A stretch of 64,000 nt of DNA from Synanceia verrucosa (lineage: Eukaryota; Chordata; Actinopteri; Perciformes; Synanceiidae): positions 28,860,619 through 28,924,618 of the forward strand of contig CM056550.1 in assembly GCA_029721515.1 (NCBI GenBank), read 5' to 3'. Positions 39,746-50,700 of this stretch are shown here, piece by piece (positions within the stretch are counted from its first letter, which is position 1; every line of letters begins with the position of its first letter). The notes under the pieces are model-generated. The model saw nothing but the letters and a program-made list of their open reading frames with translations. It ran no database searches and was not told the DNA's origin. The position numbers and the translations under genes are program-made.

Positions 39746-40730
39746 TTTTGGGCATCATGGTCAAAACATACCACCATGAGGAGTCCCCAGAGTGGATGAA
39801 GGGAAGTTAGTATCAATTAACATGATCTTAAAAAATAGTTCAAATGGGGTTCTCACTACGCAAAACGAATTTCCTTATTTTTAAGCAATTAAAGAGAGAA
39901 AGGAAAAGCAAAACCTAAAACTAACATTATTCTCGCGTCACAGAACAAACCTGCAATATTTGCGTCCAAAATTGGGATTTTGTGTTAGTTTTAAGTTGTC
40001 TAAACTATGGGTTTGTACAGTAAAACAGGATCTCACTGAATGGTTTAAGACTAAAATCATTCAAACCATGAAGTATACATTTAATTCATTCCTGCACGCA
40101 CGGGTCATTCAAGGACAAGGTCAGTTGAATGTGCGCACATGCACATTCAGCATTTGTCAAAAATACTTAGCCTAATAAATAATCATAAATTCATAAATAA
40201 ATGATAACATTTATTCAGACTTTCTACTAACCTATCCTCAAAATAAATTATAAAATAATAAATTAAATAAATGATTAATTACAGATGTGAAAGCCCTATG
40301 TGGTTTATCAGCGATTTAATTTGTTTTTAATCCGGCATTTTTTCGATGTGGATTTAATTTTTATTAGGGGACGAAAATGGCACTCATAACTTTAATAATG
40401 ACATTATTTTCTCAATCGGAACATAAAGTGAGGTTTGGCACCGGGTGCCAAGGGTGGAAGAGGCGCTGCTGAAGATAACGGCAAGATAAATTCATTGCAT
40501 TTAAAATGAAGTCAAATGTACACAATTAAAGCGTGAATTTAACAGAAATAATGCTAATTTTTATGACATTTAGCTTTATCCAAGCATATTTTAATGTGAA
40601 ACGCTGCAATTTGATTTTTTCAATGCAAATGAACTATTGCGCTATTTCTCAGTAATATGTATTTACTTTTTCAATCTTAATAGGCCTATAGGATATTTGG
40701 TATTTTTTTTAAATACATGATTACTGATTG

Positions 40731-41337
40731 TGACGGATCCATAGTCCAGGGAGCCCAACAGCACCACTCGAGACCAAAGGGTTAAAGTTAAAAGGAGTAT
40801 TTATTGATAATCAAGGCAGCAAGCAAGGTAACAAGCACTCAGGCGCGCACACGAGGAGATGAGGACGCGCTTCTCCGCGAGGGGGGAGACGCACTGCTGC
40901 AGGATTCTATTCTGCTCTAACCTTACGGCTAGACAGGAGGGAGGAAAAAACCTACTAAAAAGGTCTACAAACACAAAAAAAAAACTCTAAGAGGAAAAAA
41001 AGGATAACTAAGGGAGGATCTGGAATGTCACGACACTAATAATGGCTACCTAACAGGGAAAAACACCAAAAGACAATGCTCGCTACACTAGAGGCTAAAA
41101 ATGAAAATAAACAAATCAAGAGCACGCTGCACAAGCGGTTGAATAACACTGTAGTAGAAAGTAAAGGGAATAGGCCCACTACACTAGTGACTGTCAAACT
41201 GCAAAAAGGAAAAAATAAACAAATAAACAAGGCACACTAGTGGCTGAAACAGACTAAACACACAGGAGGGCAGGAAGTAAATTGAAACGAGAAGAGAACA
41301 AAGACACCCTATATTGATAGACGGAGCATTTGTGACA
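40731..41337 (-). mobile_element. Possible solo LTR of a retrotransposon
   Basis: Read on the minus strand, the segment starts TGTCACAAATGC and ends CCGTCACA, giving the TG...CA ends of an LTR. A minus-strand AATAAA lies near 40,801, close to the 3' end, as in LTRs. The length of about 600 bp is plausible and no coding sequence is present. I could not find a convincing target-site duplication, so this is tentative. Confidence 0.35.
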
Positions 41338-41521
41338 AAAAAGCCGTAAAACTCAGTGGTATTGTTAATAAATTATGCTGACATGTCATAGGTCCTGTAA
41401 AACAGATTGCACTGAGTGGAGCGTATCACCATTCCAATATGGCGGCCACTCTTCAGCTCCTAGGCAGTTACGTTCGATGCTACGTCTATCAATATACAGT
41501 ATGATGTCTATGAACAAAGTT

Positions 41522-41847
41522 GGGTGGCATGGTGGTGTAGTGGTTAGCACTATCTCGTGGCAAGAAGGTACTGGGTTCGATTCCTGGCCTAGGACCTTTC
41601 TGTGTGGAGTTTTCATGTTCTCCCTGTGTTTGCGTGGGTTCTTTCCAGGTACCCCGGCTTCCTCACACTATCCAAAAACAGGCATGGGGATTAGGTTAAT
41701 TGACTAATTTTAATTGAATGTCAGTGTGAATGGTTGTCTGCCTCTATGTGCCCTGCGTCATAGGGTGTACCCTGCCTTCCACCCTGGGATAGGCTCCAGC
41801 CCCCGCGACCCTATGAGGATAAGCGGTAGATAATGAATGGATGGATG
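41522..41847 (+). mobile_element. Full-length tRNA-derived SINE-like element
   Basis: The head GGTGGTGTAGTGGTTAGCAC (box A-like) and GGTTCGATTCC (exact box B) resembles a tRNA gene. The body runs through TTTCTGTGTGGAGTTTTCAT and GTACCCTGCCTTCCACCCTG to GGATAAGCGGTAGA, ending in an ATGGATGGATG tail. About 325 bp. It is the reference copy for the many fragments in this window. Confidence 0.7.
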
Positions 41848-42380
41848 AACAAAGTTACTACAAATTAAAGCAGGAAATCACAAGACAACATTCAGGCAGA
41901 CAGACACAGACAGACACAGCATGACACTGATAGTGACTAAATGTGGTTTTCTCAGCACTACTGAAAAGCCACTAATTTAACTTCAAAAAATGATGCCCTC
42001 TGTAAAAGTCACTTCAGAAAATAAGGACAATCCAGCAGGAAAAGATTTTCACCATGTTAAAATTTGGAAAATTACCTCAAAATAGTAGCAGTTTGTTTTT
42101 AAACAACTAAAAGATCAAAGTGTGTTAAGGGTTGCCTTTTCTTCCCCAGCACAAGTTTAGGACTTGGCCTCCAATAAGGGTGCAAATTGCCAAAATCAGT
42201 ATCGAGGTTTTCCAGAAACTTCTGGGGGAGCAGATGGTCTGAAACTCTTTATCTGCAGCCTGTCACAACTGGCTGCAGAAGAGGAGGAGGAAAGAGCATA
42301 TTTGAGATGTCAAAAAAAGACACAGGCAGAGTAGAAGCACTCAGAAACCAGATTATATCCAAGACCTCAAGAAATCAAAC

Positions 42381-42953
42381 ATGGTTGAGTGGACTGACCA
42401 GGAGCGCAGCATCATCAGCAGCATCTTCTCTGACATGGACTACAGTGACATCCGCCCAAAGGCTCTGAGCAGGTAATCCATACTCCTGACTCCTCCGAAC
42501 TTATGTGGATGAACATGAAATTGATCCAACAGAACCCTTCGGACCTCAGCTGTTCCCACCCTGCAGGTGTCTGATCGCCTACCCCTGGACCCAGAGGCAT
42601 TTCTCATCCTACGGTGACATCAAGGATGCCCACGGTGTCAAGGTGCTGCAAGCCCTAAACCTGGCTCTGAAGAACATGGACAACATTAAAGCCGCCTGCT
42701 CTGATCTGAGCACCCTGCACTCTGCAAGAAGCTGCACGTCGACCCCTTCAGAGTAAAGTTCCTTTATTTTCACTTTAAATTCAGCTCGTACGCAAAACGT
42801 TTAAGATCATGGACTTTTAATTAATGTTTTTCCTCCCGTATAGCTGCTCTCTGACTGCCTGACCATCGTCATCGCCAGCAAAATGGCACACAGACTGCCT
42901 TCCAGAAGGTCATGGCCACAGTGGTGTCTGCTCTGGGGAGGCAGTACCACTGA
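42381..42953 (+). pseudogene. Beta-globin pseudogene with deletions and frameshifts
   Basis: Exon 1 (42381-42472) is normal: 92 nt, starting MVEWTDQERSIISSIFSD. Exon 2 (42567-42752) is 186 nt against the usual 223. It begins with CLIAYPWTQRHFSSYGDI, then lacks about 11 codons of the CD/E region before HGVKVL. It loses one base shortly after the proximal-histidine segment STLHS, and also lacks about two codons near its end. Translation would stop at TAA just past the exon 2 donor. Exon 3 (42844-42953) is 110 nt against 129, with about 19 nt missing after IASKM; it still ends SALGRQYH-stop. Splice sites remain recognisable. Two out-of-frame lesions make a functional chain very unlikely. The good preservation elsewhere suggests fairly recent loss. 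Confidence 0.9.
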
Positions 42954-43165
42954 GCCTCCAGCTGCTTGGAGACATGGAGGAGCGCTAATGGGTGTCTCCT
43001 AATATTCTTTTGGCATGCATAATTATGCACAGCCATAATATTACACCACAGTTTGGTACTAACTGAGAAAGGTGCAAAGGCAAAATTATTTTATTACTGC
43101 AGTATCACAAATTCATGTTGCTCATCATTAACAAATAGTCACTTTTTATGATTAGTTCATACTTC

Positions 43166-43290
43166 AATGGTGGAGGAAGTACTCAGATCTTAAACTTTAG
43201 TAAAAAATAGAAATACTTCAGTTTAAAAATACTCCATTGCAAATAAAAGTCCTTATGCTACTGAAGTAAAAGTGCAGAAATGCGTAATCA
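43166..43290. mobile_element. Fish short interspersed repeat (GGTGGAGGAAGTACTCAGAT type)
   Basis: GGTGGAGGAAGTACTCAGAT, ATACTCCATTGCAAATAAAA and GTCCTTATGCTACTGAAGTA match a short repeat very common in teleosts, usually considered a hAT-type non-autonomous element. The edges are approximate. Confidence 0.5.
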
Positions 43291-43925
43291 GTATTCAGAA
43301 TTGTTCCTTTCATTACTGTTATATATTATATATAACTATATATATATTATATAATTTTATATTATATTATTATATTTTTAATATCTAAAAAATACAATAA
43401 ATGTAGTGCAATATTTATCTCTGAAATATAACATAGGCTACATATGCATGAATTTTCTTTCTTGTCATTCCTTTTTGTTCTGTGTTATACACCATCCACC
43501 AAGTAAAATTTCTAAGATGACCTCATTTAAACCCAGTACTTAGTCCCTGATAAACAAGCACAGGATCTATGACACAAGAGGACATTTTTTTCAGGGGTTT
43601 GTTGTATGGTCAAACCTATGTAAGCCAAAACATAGACAAATCATTAGGACAAATCCAGCATGTGTGTCTCATGAAAATGGAAGAAGTATTTTTAGAAGCT
43701 TAAATATACCTCATATATTAATAGAAATTTGTGTCAGTTTGAACATTTTTGGCAGTATAAAAGGTATACTGTCAAAGTCATGTTCTAATGAGTCTAATCC
43801 TCTTGTGATGACACAATAAAAAAATAGCTGGATAAACCTCTGTGACCATGGAACAAGCAGGAACTAAAGATACCAAAGTAAAAAAATAAAAGTACTACTT
43901 TCTAGACAACATCAAATTCACACTG

Positions 43926-44204
43926 TTTATTTCAGCATCACTGCTCTGTTTTTTTTCCAGTGTATTTCAGCACCGTCAATGAAAACAAGTTAAGCAAAAA
44001 AGAAGCATTTTTTTCGTCATCATATCTGTCGTTAGGGTAAAAGGACACCACCAAATGGCTGCTGCCAGGACCTGGGAGCTGTACAGACAGGTCTTCTGGA
44101 TCCATAATTGATCTCAGAGGCTCTTCGTGTTCTCCAGGTTTTACCTCTGATCTCCACAGACTCCTCTCCTGACTCTGAGCTGCTTCATGGTCCATTACAA
44201 TCTG
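43926..44204 (-). other. Unassigned last-exon-like reading frame (about 87 codons) with polyadenylation signal
   Basis: On the minus strand a pyrimidine-rich tract ending CTATTTCCTCAG is followed by an open frame (IVMDHEAAQSQERSLWRSEV ... VLKYTGKKTEQ). It ends at TGA near 43,938, with AATAAA 8-14 bp later at 43,926-43,931. It is acidic and resembles no family I recognise. It could be the terminal exon of an unknown gene, a decayed retrocopy, or chance. No upstream exon was identified because the next 500 bp are a minisatellite. Confidence 0.2.
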
Positions 44205-44226
44205 AGGAAATAGGGTAAACTCACAA

Positions 44227-44745
44227 GTAGCTAACATAAGGCAACTAGCTAACAGTAGGCTAAGTAGCTAACAGTACATTAACAAGTAAACAGTAAACTA
44301 ATTATAATAACTAACTAACTAGCTAACTAGCTAATATTAGGCTAACTAAATACTAATTAAAATAACTAGCTAACATTAAAATAACAGCTAACTAACATTA
44401 TGCTAACAAGTCAACAGTAGGCTAACTAGCTAATATTATACTAACAAATTAACAGTAGACTAACTAGCTAACATTATGCTAACAAGTCAACAGTAGGCTA
44501 ACTAGCTAATATTATAATAACAAGATAACAGTAGACTAACTAGCTAACATTATGCTAACAAGTTAATAGTAGACTAACTAGCTAACATTATACTGAGAAC
44601 TAAATAGTAGGTTAACTCGTTAATAGTAGGCTAACTAGCTAACATTAAAATTATTAGCTAACATCAGGCTCACCAGCTTACAACAGGCTAACCAGCTAAC
44701 AGTAGAATAAGTAGCTGATATTAGGCAACAAGCTAACATTAGACT
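44227..44745. repeat. Minisatellite with 38-bp units (ACTAGCTAACATTA ... AACAGTAG)
   Basis: About a dozen diverged units built on GGCTAACTAGCTAATATTAT followed by ACTAACAAATTAACAGTA. Units beginning GGCTAA and GACTAA partly alternate, hinting at a 76-bp higher-order period. Flanking units are more degraded. GCTAAC/GTTAGC motifs of this kind are common fish tandem repeats. Confidence 0.85.
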
Positions 44746-45394
44746 AATTTCAGCATGTATTATTATAACTGTTAGTGGTATACGCAATTATAGATATGCT
44801 GCAAAGACACGTTTGTTTAATGTCATACATATATTTGGTATATTAGTTTTTGGACTCTTATGTATTCAATAAAGGTAGTAAGGCATGTTGGCACATTACC
44901 CATTTGAGTGGACTGCTGCTGCGGTGGGCCTATATTACACAGTTTAACCCAGCCAGTCTGCAGGTATTCTGGTGTTGACCCAGTAGGCTGGAATCCACTG
45001 TAAACCCATGCGTTTAATCCTCTTGTAAAGGACCAATATTTCTTTCATGCTACAGCACATGAATAGTTTTCTCATTTAAATAATACACATATTAATTTCG
45101 TCAGGATTCCAGTATCCATTCAATAAATATAGTATAGAAAGACATTTTAAATTACACACTGCATTGTAGTCCAATAATTTATGGTATGCTTTGAAAATGG
45201 TTTGGTCCTTTAAGACTTTATAAGGTAGTACTACACAGCAGATGGAGAAGGTGTTGATTGCACATTTTTAATATTACAAAACATTGAATTACAACAGCTG
45301 CACATACATAAAAATGTCATATCATATAGCAACATAAATGGTTCATATATATATATATGTATACTAGCACCCCCTAAAGACAATTGTCTGAGTC

Positions 45395-47370
45395 TCATCT
45401 GTATTTCTCGGACAGCACGGCGGCGAATGCTGACAAGTACTTGTCCATTGCAGCGTGTGCACTCGGTGTGAAGTCATCGCCCAAGTTACAGGATAGGGTA
45501 ACGAGCATACAGTGTGCGAAGAGCTGCAGAGAAGGTAAAGAATTGTTATTTGACTAAAGACTGAATGCTGCTTTAGGGCTGTTATTCATTTTGGAAAAAA
45601 AGAGAAAAAAAACCCAATACACACTTTTGTGTTTCCAAAAGACAAGAAAGCACTTCTGAATTTACCACTCATCATGTTGGAGATTATGATTAAGTAACAT
45701 ATTAATAAACCCAATATATTTGGCTTGAAATGCCCCTATTGACAACTAGATGATACAGATGTATGTACAGATATATATGTACAATATATTCAGTTGTAAA
45801 TATTTTAATTTTTACTTCACTACGTTTGTTTGAGGGCTTTAATTACATAAAACTAGATTTTTACATACAAAACACATGGAAATAGGCAGCAAATACTTTC
45901 ATAGCATAAACTCAAATAATTTCCATAGTTAATTTAGTTTTATAATTTTGAGATTTATACTCTTGTTTGGACAAAATGAGCATGGTGAAGTTGTCACATT
46001 TTCTTATTTATGCTTATGTAACATTATCCATGGGGTCTTTGGTGTAATGCTGATATTGTATTTTCAGTTTGTACTTGATATTTGCAAGGCCACAAAATCT
46101 TATTTTTTTCTTTTATTGCCTCTCCATTTTCTCTGGGGTGGCAGAGGAGTTCAGTACTTGCAATGGATTTATATTTCTTGGCTACTTACTTTTCAAATAT
46201 ATATGCCTATAAGCTTCACGGTCACTAAGCTATTCCTGAGTCATTTTGTTTGTTATTTTAATGTGCTCTTTTTTGATGGCTAGTACTTGAAGGCTCCTCC
46301 ACCACTGTTAATAAGCAACAATATCAATAATGAAGCATTACGCTCAGTGTGATCAAACTGATGCTCTTGTGTAGGCACCTTGAAATTGGTCGGGACTATC
46401 CGGAGCTGGTAGGCGTGCAGCGTTTGCAGCGGAGCCAGGGTTACGGTCAGCTGGCTGATGTCTTTGGCTCCCTCGGCTATGGCCAGAACGATCTTCTTCC
46501 CATGAGAGAGCAGGTGAGAGGAGAAAGGGCTGATGTCTAGATGGGAAAAGTATGTCTTGGTGCCTGGATAAGAGCTAAACATCCTGTGGAGTGGAGTTTT
46601 TTGTCAGCATTTTAATACATGTATGATATTTGTATTTAAATTTATTTCTGAGTGTGGCAAGACATGGGCTGATATTAGCCACTGTTTTTACTGCCATCAT
46701 CATCATCATCATCATCATCATCATTATCCTCATTAACTTTGCAAATTTCCCCATTCGTGGGACTAGTAAAGGATGATCTTATCTTTGCATGCAGTTATAT
46801 TTGTCAAGAATTTATCAAAACATAAATTATCAATTCTTTATAGCACATATCAATAATAAGTCATGAATAAAGGTCTATGAGATTTGAATTTCTAATGAGG
46901 CACCAGGAAATTTTTTCATTATTAAGGGCCAAAAGATTTTCACGCATGTGTTCAAATTTAATTTTTTGTAGTATTGATGGAGGTCTAAGATTTCTCTTTA
47001 GGAATGTTAACATGAACACCAACTCTCAAAGGTCATATTGATAAAATTTTGATGTAATCAAATATTAAAAAATAACAATACATTCAGAGCTTTCAGAAAG
47101 ATTCCAAATAAAGTTAGCATGTTCTTAAAAAATATAATAATTGTGATCATTTCAATCATTTAAAAACGCTGGAATGTCCAAAATGGAATGTTTTGCAGTA
47201 GTACCTTTCATATGTGGCTTGTCAATAAAAACAATGCACAGATGGTTCATAAAACCAGAAATCAGAGTTTAAACTGACCTAAGAAGTGCCTCTGCTCCAA
47301 TATCATCTGCCACAGGAGTCAGTCTTTCCCATATATCCGTAATGAGCTTTTTCTCTTTCTTGGAGAGCAT
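45395..47370 (-). CDS. Hemoglobin alphaD-like subunit, 3 exons, 141 codons
   Basis: Exons: 47279-47370, 46379-46583, 45395-45523, in phase at the conserved globin intron positions. The N-terminus MLSKKEKKLITDIWERL and DISPFSSHLLSHGKK resemble the alphaD lineage rather than the neighbouring alphaA gene; one residue is missing in exon 1 and one in exon 2 relative to alphaA. The distal histidine is in LSHGKK (58 with Met), the proximal in LQTLHAYQL (87). The C-terminus SEKYR is intact. The segment RIVPTNFK has valine where alpha chains almost always have aspartate (human Asp94, alpha1-beta2 contact). No clear TATA box is visible; a GATA motif lies about 40 bp upstream of the ATG. Introns are longer than in the alphaA gene. 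Confidence 0.88.
46695..46725. repeat. (ATC)n microsatellite in alphaD-like intron 1
   Basis: About ten ATC units, followed by ATTATCC. Confidence 0.95.
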
Positions 47371-47399
47371 GGCAGCCTGTCGCGCTGAAAGTTGGCGAA

Positions 47400-48465
47400 T
47401 TCACTGCAGCTGGTTATCCTTTACTTTGCAGCGGAGGTCAGTTTCACCACAGGTGACAAAATTTGTGAAGCAGCCATTTTATCACTGACAAAAAAACAGA
47501 AACAGATGGTGGGTAAGAGAAATCCCACCATGTGAGGACAATGAGGTGTGATGATGGTCTTGAGTCTCTGTGTTGTATTCCTGCTCTGTTATCGGGCAGC
47601 TGGCAGGGCAGGGTGGGGGCCTCCACACCAGACGCTATCTGCTGTTTCATGTGCGTCATGCTGGATATGCCTACCATAACATTAACATGGCTGACCTCAA
47701 AGTCCAGCTGGTTCGTTGTTGTGCGAAGCTGGCCCTTTAAGACATCCATATTTTTGGAGTTTATAGAGATTTTAGTGTGTTTAAGGTACTAAACACACTA
47801 TAAAAAAAGTTATTTTTCTGTTTTCTTTTCTGTGTAGCACTACAGCTGCTGCTTGCTTATTGCTCCAGGACATTTCTTCAAATTATCTTCCTGTGCACCA
47901 GGAAAAAGAGGAGACATGTTAAATGTGAGCCAGAGGTTTCAGGCCTTTTCAGATAAACTCTCTCAGCTGCTGCTATCTGCGATAAGCTGCTGGTCGGGGG
48001 GGGGCAGTGGGCGTGAGGCATCAGATACTGGAGCAGACTGTGGAGCCCTTTGCTGTATAACAGTGTCTGAGTATGTTTTCAGTGTTAGAGGAAGCAACAA
48101 TCAGTATATAGAGTATTTCCCAACCACGTTATCATGTCATCGCGTACCAAACAGCCCATATAGTGACTTTACTATCACCGTTATTACTGTGAGGTTTTAT
48201 ATTTTTATCTGTATTATTTATGTTCCCCTGCGACCCTAGGAGGATAAGCGGTAGAAAATGGATGGATGGATGTAATTATTAATGTTTACAATGAAGTCAA
48301 AAAAACATGCAGCATTTTGTGTGTTTTGTTTGTTAAGGTAGTCCAGTCATCGACTAAGTAAAGTCATGATCAGGATCCAGCAGATTATTATTATTGAGCA
48401 CTAGTGATTTTTTATTTAATCAAGCAGCTGCTGCATGGAGTTGGTCTTTGTTGTCGGAGTAGTGT
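47400..48465. other. Non-coding stretch beyond the globin cluster
   Basis: No recognisable gene. The segment 48,060-48,150 recurs inverted at about 51,120-51,240. A short SINE tail (GCGACCCTAGGAGGATAAGC ... ATGGATGGATG) lies at 48,225-48,272. Confidence 0.5.
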
Positions 48466-49004
48466 CCATCCATCCATCCATTCTCTACCGCTTATACTCA
48501 TAGGATCGCGGGAGGGCTGGAGCCTATCCTAGCTGTCTTAGGGAGGAAGGCAGGGTACACCCTGGATAAGTCGCCACCTCATTGCAGGGCACATAGAGAC
48601 AGACAACCACAAACACTCCAGTTCACACCTACGGTCAATTTAAATTAGCCAATTAACCTAATCCCCATACATGTTTTGTTTTTTTTGGATGGTGGGAGGA
48701 AGCCGGAGTACCCGGAGAGAACCCACACCTTTCTGTGTGGACTTTGCATGTTCTCCCCGTGTCTGCGTGGGTTTTCCCTGGGTACTCCACCATCCAAAAA
48801 CATGCATGGGGATTAAGTTAATTGGCTACTTTAAATTGACCATAGGTATGAGTGTGAGTGGTTATCTGTCTCTATGTGCCCTGCAATGAGGTGGCAACTT
48901 GTCCAGGGTGTACCCTGGTTTCTGCCCTGAGACAGCTGGTATAGGCTCCAGCCCCCCCACCCCGCGACCCTATGTGAGGATAAGTGGTAGATGATGGATG
49001 GATG
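48466..49004. mobile_element. Head-to-head pair of SINE-like elements forming a large palindrome
   Basis: A reverse copy (48,466-48,728, starting TCCATCCATCCATCCA) abuts a forward copy (48,729-49,004, ending ATGATGGATGGATG). Both lack the tRNA-like head and meet around ACCCACACCTTTCTGTGTGG. The arms are about 260 bp and similar but not identical. Confidence 0.75.
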
Positions 49005-49019
49005 TTTTCATATTACAGT

Positions 49020-49128
49020 AGCTCTCATGTATGATGCTTTAGTCACATTAGTCTAAGGCCAGTAAGACAATCAGTCAGCACATGGTACTTATAAGACACT
49101 AACCCTCACCTGGAGTGGTTTTACTGTG
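49020..49128 (+). pseudogene. Decayed tRNA-Ile(UAU) copy
   Basis: CAGTCAGCACATGGTACTTA, TAAGACACTAACCCTCACCT and GGAGTGGTTTTAC retain the anticodon-loop region and the 3' end of the neighbouring tRNA genes. The intron, the 3' anticodon strand and most of the T arm are deleted. The upstream ATGTATGATGCTTTAG phrase also matches sequence before the 51.3-kb copy. Confidence 0.6.
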
Positions 49129-49536
49129 GTGTTCATGTTGACTGAACTGCTCCAACAACAACCACCTCCCTTAAAGGTTGACATGTGGCTGATAAAACAC
49201 ACAATACTCATCAATAGTGGTCAATAACAACAAGCTGCTGAATCCTGATCAACACTTAACTTAGTCAGATGATTGGACTACTTAGTCAAAGAAAAAACAC
49301 AAGTCACTGCATCTATGCTGACTTCTATTTGAGGGTATTTTCAACTGGAAGTCTTACATGGAAATCTGTCCAGCTGCTGAACTGAAAACATACAACCTTT
49401 AGGTTTTGAGTGCAAACCGGCTCAATGTGTTACAGTAACTCTAACGCACAATGTTTTATCATGTTGATCAGTGTTTAGCCAGTGAGACTGGAGTCTTTGT
49501 GTCATCTGGATGAAGACAGTGAGCCCATGTTTACGA

Positions 49537-49630
49537 GCTCTAGTGGCGCAATCGGTCAGCGCGCGGTACTTATAAGACAGTAACCTGTAGAGTGATGCCG
49601 AGGTTGTGAGTTCGAGCCTCACCTGGAGCA
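49537..49630 (+). tRNA. tRNA-Ile(UAU), intron-containing, copy 1
   Basis: Acceptor stem GCTCTAG/CTGGAGC (one G-T pair), D arm GCGC/GCGC, anticodon stem CGGTA/TGCCG with loop CTTATAA (anticodon TAT), T arm GTGAG-TTCGAGC-CTCAC, discriminator A. A 20-nt intron, GACAGTAACCTGTAGAGTGA, follows the anticodon loop, as is standard for vertebrate tRNA-Ile(UAU). A TTTT Pol III terminator lies just downstream. The stems are intact, so it is probably functional. Confidence 0.9.
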
Positions 49631-50105
49631 GAGAAGTTTTACGGTGGTGGAAAAGACACCAAGAAAACCCAATTAATGTTGATCAAACTCTGACAGCAAA
49701 GAGTAACAACCTTCAACAGCTACTTGATTAAGCTATGGTTCAAAAAAATTGTGGGTGCAGAGTGAGGCTGGGGTTGTGAGGGTTTTACTCGGGCCTAATC
49801 ATCAGAGAAGGCTGTCAAAAATGCCTCAGTAATTCAGTCCTCTGTGTGTGAAATTCAACTCAGTTGTTAACTGACTGCAAGTCAGCGTTTCTGAGAGACT
49901 GTAACAATGACATAATTCACCAGAAAACAAAAAAAGAAAAGTCAGTTTACTGGTTGTTGTCTTCTTCCCAGCATTCAGTACCACATTGCAATCAAAAGCA
50001 TGACTGTGCATTTTTGTTAACCAACGTATGAGGACATGAGATCCTCTTTTTATGCTGAGTCATCTCTGGTTAACAGCTGACACCAAGGGTGTGGCAATGC
50101 TTCAC

Positions 50106-50444
50106 ATCATCCATCCATTTTCTATCGCTTATCCTCACATAGGGTGGTAGGGGGGCTGGAGCCTATCCCAGCTGTCTTAGGGTGAAAGGCAGGGTACACC
50201 CTGGACAAGTCTCCAGTTCATCAAAGGGCACATAGAGACAAACAACCACTCACACCTACGGGCAATTTAAATTAGCCAATTAACCTAATCCCCATGCATG
50301 TTTTTGGATGGTGGGAGGAAGCCTGGGCACCCAGAGAGAACCCACACAGACACAGGGATAACAAACTCCACACAGAAAGGCACCGGGAATCAAACCTTCT
50401 TGCTGTGAGGCGACAGTGCTAACCACTTCACCACCGTGCCACCC
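50106..50444 (-). mobile_element. Full-length SINE-like element, reverse orientation
   Basis: Begins CATCCATCCATTTTCTATCG and ends with the inverted tRNA-like head: GGAATCAAACC (box B complement with a mismatch) and GTGCTAACCACTTCACCACC (box A region complement). About 340 bp. Confidence 0.7.
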
Positions 50445-50617
50445 TGTTTCACATCAATAAAAATGATTCAAAGATTGTTGATGAGACAGCATTTGTTGCA
50501 AATGTGCACTAAATTCAGAGTACAACAATTTTATTACTTTACACATTTGAATTTTATTTCATTTATTATTATTATTTACTCTTTCATTTAATTGTTTTGG
50601 GATAATAAATGTATTTA

Positions 50618-50700
50618 TATGTATGATACGTAACCAGGGAACCATCAAATATGAGATGCCAGTCTCAATAGGTCTTCCCTGGCTAATAAAGTTATAATTA
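50618..50700 (+). mobile_element. Possible LINE 3' end fragment
   Basis: CCAGTCTCAATAGGTCTTCC followed by CTGGCTAATAAAG and an A-rich tail resembles the 3' terminus of LINE-type repeats common in fish. Only about 80 bp is recognisable. Confidence 0.35.

Larger units (their letters stand above)
39746..42380. other. Spacer between divergent alpha globin and beta pseudogene
   Basis: In compact teleost globin clusters, divergent alpha/beta pairs share a short spacer. Here it is 2.8 kb, expanded by a probable solo LTR (about 40,731-41,337) and a full-length SINE (41,522-41,847). The remaining DNA is AT-rich with no recognisable gene. Confidence 0.5.
42960..45390. other. Spacer between the beta pseudogene and the alphaD-like gene
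   Basis: Contains a dispersed-repeat relic (43,166-43,290), an unassigned minus-strand reading frame with a nearby polyadenylation signal (about 43,926-44,204), and a 38-bp minisatellite (44,227-44,745). No other gene seen. Confidence 0.5.
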
